Shown here piece after piece: positions 61,000 to 64,000 of a DNA stretch of 64,000 nucleotides (positions are counted from its first letter, which is position 1; each line of letters starts with the position of its first letter). Origin of the DNA: Gaiellasilicea sp963763755 (GTDB taxonomy: Bacteria; Actinomycetota; Thermoleophilia; Gaiellales; Gaiellaceae). Both the position numbers and the translations under genes were made by a program. Where the stretch lies: NCBI GenBank assembly GCA_963763755.1, contig CAVXQE010000005.1, positions 58,084-122,083 on the forward strand, in the 5' to 3' direction. A model generated the notes under the pieces. It did not search any database, was not told the origin of the DNA, and saw nothing but the letters and a program-made list of their open reading frames with translations.

Positions 61000-61739
61000 A
61001 AAACCTGATCCACGCGGAGCTGCTGAAGCTCCAGACGACCCGCGCGTTCTGGGCGTACATCGCCTTCGCGCTGGCCTTCGTCCCGGTCAGCATCGCGCTG
61101 ACGATGACCGTCTCGAACGACGGCCTGTTGCTCGACAGCAGCGAGGGAATTACCGCTGTGTTCTCCGCTGCGTCGGCCGGCGGGCTGCTCCTCCTGCTCC
61201 TCGGCATCACGATGATGGCCGGCGAGTTCCGCCACAACACCGCCACGCCCACGTTCCTGATCACTCCCGATCGGAGGCGCGTGATCGCGGCGAAGCTCGC
61301 CGCGGGCAGCGTCGTAGGCGTCCTGGCGACTGCGGTCTCCTCGTTGCTAACCCTCGCGATCGCCCTTCCCTGGCTGGCGGCGCGGGACATCGACGTCAGT
61401 CTCCTCAGCACCGACGTCGGAGCCCCGATCCTGGGCGGGTTGATCGGCACTGGGCTGATGACGGCCTTCGGCATCGGCCTGGGCGCCGTGATGCCGAACC
61501 AGACACTCGCGATCACGGTCGTGGTCGTCTGGTCGACGACCGTCGAGGCCCTGCTCATCAACGTTGTCCCTGAGGTCGGCCGCTGGCTCCCGATGGGTGC
61601 CGCGAGCGCCCTCAGCGGAACCTGGTCGGCCGAAGAGGGCCTGCTTCCCTTCTGGAGCGCGGGATTGGTCCTCACCGGCTACACGCTGGCGCTGGCCGCG
61701 GCCGGCACAAACCTCGTCACGCGACGGGAGATCACGTGA
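60996..61739 (+). CDS. ABC-2 family permease
   Basis: A 247-residue permease with six predicted helices, opening MKNLIHAELLKLQTTRAFW (typical for ABC-2 permeases coupled to BcrA-like ATPases) and including GITMMAGEFRHNTATPTFLI (the GEFRHxTxTxTFL motif). Start overlaps the ATPase stop as ATGA; its own stop overlaps the GTG of the truncated hydrolase gene. No duplicated subunit is present, so the complex would be a homodimer pair. Confidence 0.93.
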   Translation: MKNLIHAELLKLQTTRAFWAYIAFALAFVPVSIALTMTVSNDGLLLDSSEGITAVFSAASAGGLLLLLLGITMMAGEFRHNTATPTFLITPDRRRVIAAKLAAGSVVGVLATAVSSLLTLAIALPWLAARDIDVSLLSTDVGAPILGGLIGTGLMTAFGIGLGAVMPNQTLAITVVVVWSTTVEALLINVVPEVGRWLPMGAASALSGTWSAEEGLLPFWSAGLVLTGYTLALAAAGTNLVTRREIT

Positions 61740-61960
61740 GCCGGCTGCGTGCACTCCGGCTCCTGCCGCTGCTCCTCGCCGCCGTCGTGGCGGGGGGAGC
61801 AGCCGGCGCGGTCGAAGCGCGCCCGGTGGCGACCGCTCCGAACGACGCGGCCATGGAGAAGCTCGAGCGGATCGTCCGTGCCCGCGTGGACAGCAGGCGC
61901 ACCACCGGCATCGTCGCGGGCATGGTCTTCCCAGACGGAGAGACCCGCGTGCTCGCCTAA
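61736..61960 (+). pseudogene. Truncated secreted serine hydrolase (beta-lactamase family) start
   Basis: GTG at 61736, overlapping the permease stop, encodes a signal peptide (LRALRLLPLLLAAVVAGGAA) and the first helix of a class C beta-lactamase/D-Ala-D-Ala peptidase-like protein (MEKLERIVRARVDSRRTTGI, VAGMVFPDGETRVLA). A stop follows after 74 residues, before the SxxK motif. The expected remaining 300 residues are absent and the next sequence encodes an unrelated membrane protein, so the gene is cut off rather than frameshifted. Confidence 0.65.
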
Positions 61961-61982
61961 CCGGGCTTTTCATAATGCTGCG

Positions 61983-62325
61983 ATGCGTGTCGTGTCGGTA
62001 GCGGGCCTGATCGGCGGCGTTCTGATGCTTGGGCTCGCGGTGCTGTACGTAGCGATCCTCGGGGCGCAGGAAGGTGGTCTGACGGACGAGACGAGTCCAT
62101 GGGCGGCGGCCCTTGTGCTGCTCGGACTCGCAGGAATCGTCGCCTCGTTCTTGGGTGCCCCGCGGTTGGCGGGTGGTCGCTTTCGCCACGTCTGCACTGA
62201 CAGCGCTGGTTCTCGGCATCCTGTCGATGTTCTCGATCGGCAGCCTTCTCCTTGTTGCCGCGTCGCTCTTCGCGAGTGCAGTACTGGACGCGAACACCGC
62301 CACCGCCGCCCCGCGGAACCGATGA
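61983..62325 (+). CDS. Small four-helix membrane protein (one frameshift)
   Basis: About 114 residues with four hydrophobic helices: SVAGLIGGVLMLGLAVLYVA, AALVLLGLAGIVASFLGAP and, after a one-base deletion near 62170, VVAFATSALTALVLGILSMF and SIGSLLLVAASLFASAVLDA. No family is recognised; such proteins are common small actinobacterial membrane proteins. Start ATG at 61983. Followed by copy B of the 75-base repeat. Confidence 0.6.
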
Positions 62326-62345
62326 CCCGCGTGAGGTGTACCGGG

Positions 62346-62421
62346 CTGGGCCAGCGTGCTTTCGCCTGACATCGCTCGGAGGGCCTGCCGCGCTGAGTAG
62401 CGTGGATCAATAGGGCAGAAC
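62346..62421. repeat. Copy B of an intergenic repeat (pair with 50675-50740)
   Basis: CTGGGCCAGCGTGCT, then CTGACATCGCTCGGAGGG, CTGAGTAGCGTGGA and TAGGGCAGAAC, in the same order as in copy A but with a short extra block (CCTGCCGCG). Found 21 bases after a small membrane protein gene and 182 bases before the collagen-like gene. Confidence 0.7.
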
Positions 62422-62602
62422 ACGCTCGCCATCGCGGATCTGGACCGCCCCCCACGCCGCTGGAACGGATTCGGCGCGGGGCGCCAAGCGGGTACGGCCA
62501 CGTGCCTGGACATGACTACCGGCGAGTCCTACGCTGGTCTCGGATAGCCCCCGTTCCTTGCGGAAGTTCGAGGGCGCGAGCAAACGAACAGGAGGGCGAG
62601 TC

Positions 62603-63404
62603 ATGCGTAGGCATTTCAGCCGCGTTGTTATTGCCGTCACCGCCGTCGTCGTCGTGGCGATTGCGGGCGGTGTCACCTACGCCGTTGCCGACATTGGCGG
62701 CGGCGGAGTGATCAACGGCTGTTACAAGTCACAGAACGGTCAGCTACGTCTTATCGATCCGGCAAGCGCCAGCTGTAACCCGAGCGAAACGGCAATCTCG
62801 TGGAACCAAACCGGACCGCAAGGTCCAGCAGGTTCTCAGAGGACCCGCAGGCCCGCAAGGGCCACAGGGGCCGGCAGGGGCGCAAGGCCCAACAGGTAAC
62901 GCAGGGCCGGCTGGCCCGAAGGGCGACACCGGCAACGCCGGGGCTACAGGCCCGGCTGGCCCCGCTGGCCCGACTGGGGCCACTGGAGCGACAGGCCCGG
63001 CAGGCCCGCAGGGTGCTACTGGGCCGCAGGGCGCAACTGGTCCGGCCGGTCCGACAAGCGTCACCTTCGCGCGGGTCGATGGGGGCGGAAACCAAGCCTT
63101 CATAACTATCCCCAACCTCGGCGGGCTCACGTTCAGCTGCTTCAACGCTACTCAATACGGTCTGCAGTTCACCTCGACAACTCCGGGAAATGTCGTGACG
63201 AACGTGTGGACGGACGATTCGGCCGGCGGCTCCACGTACAACACGCTCACCGGTATCAACGTGTTGACCTACCTCAATCCAGGCACCGGCACCCGCCATT
63301 TCGTGATCCGTGCATCCACCCCCACGAAAAGCGGCACCTGGGACATCTTCATCGAGGCCAGTGCAGCGAACGACTGCCACGCCAACGTCCAACTCAGCTC
63401 GTAA
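62603..63404 (+). CDS. Secreted collagen-like (G-X-Y) repeat protein (one frameshift)
   Basis: N-terminal signal/anchor (FSRVVIAVTAVVVVAIAGGV), a small domain (GVINGCYKSQNGQLRLIDPA, ASCNPSETAISWNQTGPQG), then about 20 G-X-Y triplets (GPAGPQGPQGPAGAQGPTGN, KGDTGNAGATGPAGPAGPTG), and a C-terminal domain (FARVDGGGNQAFITIPNLGG, TRHFVIRASTPTKSGTWDIF, DCHANVQLSS). One extra A at about 62840 (TCTCAGAGGACC) breaks the frame inside the triplets. Bacterial collagen-like proteins form trimeric surface stalks; the tail could be an adhesive or receptor domain. AGGAGGG lies before the ATG. A perfect terminator follows. Confidence 0.82.
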
Positions 63405-63430
63405 AAGGTTCGCGGCGCGAAACAGCAATC

Positions 63431-63461
63431 GGGAAGGCCCACCCTCGCGGTGGGCCTTCCC
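63431..63461 (+). terminator. Rho-independent-type terminator after collagen-like gene
   Basis: GGGAAGGCCCACC-CTCGC-GGTGGGCCTTCCC is a perfect 13-bp stem, 27 bases past the stop, the strongest terminator in the window. Confidence 0.85.
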
Positions 63462-63562
63462 CTCCCTGAGAGACAGAAGGCGGGCCGCCTCGGAGACGGG
63501 CGTCTGTTATCGCTTTCTTGACACTCGCCGGCCGACCACACCGCTGCAACAGCGGCACTCGC

Positions 63563-63591
63563 CTGCGCCAGCGTTCGGGAATGTCCCCTGA
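63563..63591. repeat. Dispersed element copy: CTGCGCCAGCGTTCGGGAATG...
   Basis: CTGCGCCAGCGTTCGGGAAT then GTCCCCTGA. Longest clean copy of the element that also occurs at 56001 and 56563. It lies in the gap between the collagen-like gene and the nitronate monooxygenase gene. Confidence 0.75.
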
Positions 63592-63620
63592 GCTGGAACG
63601 GTGTTGCGACCGCAGCGCGG

Positions 63621-64000
63621 TTAGCGGGGACCGATGCTGTGAGCGATGGCTTCGACGATAACCGCCGACGGCGCAGCGCGACGCACATCGTCGACGCTAC
63701 TACCTGCATACATGGCCATTGCTTCGATGTCGCCGGCGGTGGAGGACGTCGGCTGGGCATCGCTGTACCGCATTACTTGAGTGCGGCCGCGCTTTGCGAC
63801 GACGTCACCTTCGCCTGGCCTGCGTCCTGCGGGCGGCCTCCCGGCAGCCTCCCACTCGGTCATCGTCCGGTTCCGAATGACGCGGTGCGCTGCGTTCGGC
63901 CAGCCGACGTCAAACAGCTCCGTGAGCTCGGTGTCGCACGCGTGTGAAGCAAGAAGCCGGTCACGATAGTGCTCATGCACGTCGGCCTCGAACGCAGCCA
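63621..64000 (-). CDS. Nitronate monooxygenase, C-terminal part (runs off right edge)
   Basis: The last 125 or so residues of a gene that begins beyond the right edge. FDVGWPNAAHRVIRNRTMTE, EWEAAGRPPAGRRPGEGDVV and RYSDAQPTSSTAGDIEAMAM followed by YAGSSVDDV match the C-terminus of nitronate monooxygenases (2-nitropropane dioxygenase family), FMN enzymes that oxidise nitronates to carbonyl compounds and nitrite. The FMN-binding and catalytic His regions lie outside. It ends with TAA at 63621-63623. The family assignment from a C-terminus is good but not certain. Confidence 0.72.
   Translation of the reverse strand, partial: AAFEADVHEHYRDRLLASHACDTELTELFDVGWPNAAHRVIRNRTMTEWEAAGRPPAGRRPGEGDVVAKRGRTQVMRYSDAQPTSSTAGDIEAMAMYAGSSVDDVRRAAPSAVIVEAIAHSIGPR

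Noticed and set aside
62820..63060. Apparent DNA tandem repeats of GGC-rich triplets
   Set aside because: They are explained by the coding of G-X-Y collagen-like repeats in the protein rather than by a DNA repeat element.

Overview
The window is high-G+C DNA with dense bidirectional coding, many GTG/TTG starts and frequent GTGA/ATGA stop-start overlaps. Gene content fits Actinomycetota: a primary sigma factor next to topA, a TopA with C-terminal repeats and no zinc fingers, a CvpA-trypsin (MarP-like) protease, many HisKA_3/NarL two-component pairs and a split-barrel (possibly F420-dependent) oxidoreductase. A deep lineage such as Thermoleophilia is plausible but is an inference. There is no rRNA, CRISPR array or complete mobile element. 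At least fifteen genes carry single-base indels in otherwise conserved frames, several near short homopolymers. This looks more like residual assembly error than mass gene decay, so those genes are annotated across the breaks.

Layout. 0-9 kb: N-terminus of ppc, a secreted FG-GAP protein, mscL, an orphan PAS-GAF histidine kinase, a divergent kinase/regulator pair around an inverted repeat, and an overlapping HDAC-like / 5'-3' exonuclease / PlsC cluster. 9-13 kb: topA and rpoD. 13-19.4 kb: a complete peptide (Dpp-type) ABC importer operon plus a lipoprotein. 19.5-21.8 kb: clpP divergent from an AHSA1-ArsR-NlpC/P60 operon, with two identical-armed palindromes between them. 21.8-26.4 kb: a lower-G+C block with an HD-GYP protein, a MalT-like STAND regulator and a small LuxR protein. 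26.5-29 kb: VOC, ankyrin, dimethylargininase-like and PPOX genes. 29-38.3 kb (minus): bicupin, two branched-chain-type binding proteins, livHMGF, a class V aminotransferase, a tiny membrane protein and a TPR protein. 38.3-46.2 kb: metallophosphoesterase, nucleotidyltransferase, subtilase, M55 D-aminopeptidase, SDR, a homocysteine methyltransferase/MTHFR fusion, and the MarP-like protease. 46.2-48.8 kb: tRNA-Asp followed by gene fragments (MmyB-type tail, a glycosidase-TetR chimera), a split-barrel oxidoreductase, a HicA-like protein and degenerate tRNA-like sequence. 48.8-64 kb: ggt, GNAT, two more two-component systems (one beside a CPBP protease, one beside an ABC-2 exporter), small accessory genes, an IS110 remnant, dispersed intergenic repeats, a collagen-like surface protein and the C-terminus of a nitronate monooxygenase.

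How it fits together. The two ABC importers, the M55 and NlpC/P60 peptidases, the subtilase and gamma-glutamyltransferase suggest scavenging of peptides and amino acids. Four HisKA_3 kinases and several LuxR-type regulators suggest heavy envelope and stress signalling; three of the kinase loci have a palindrome in the divergent gap. No single coherent undescribed system stands out. The best leads are the double ArsR-type operator shared with clpP, the mosaic of gene fragments behind tRNA-Asp, the dispersed GTTCGGGAATGTCCCCTGA repeats between 55 and 64 kb, and the palindrome whose core recurs on both sides of the CPBP gene.
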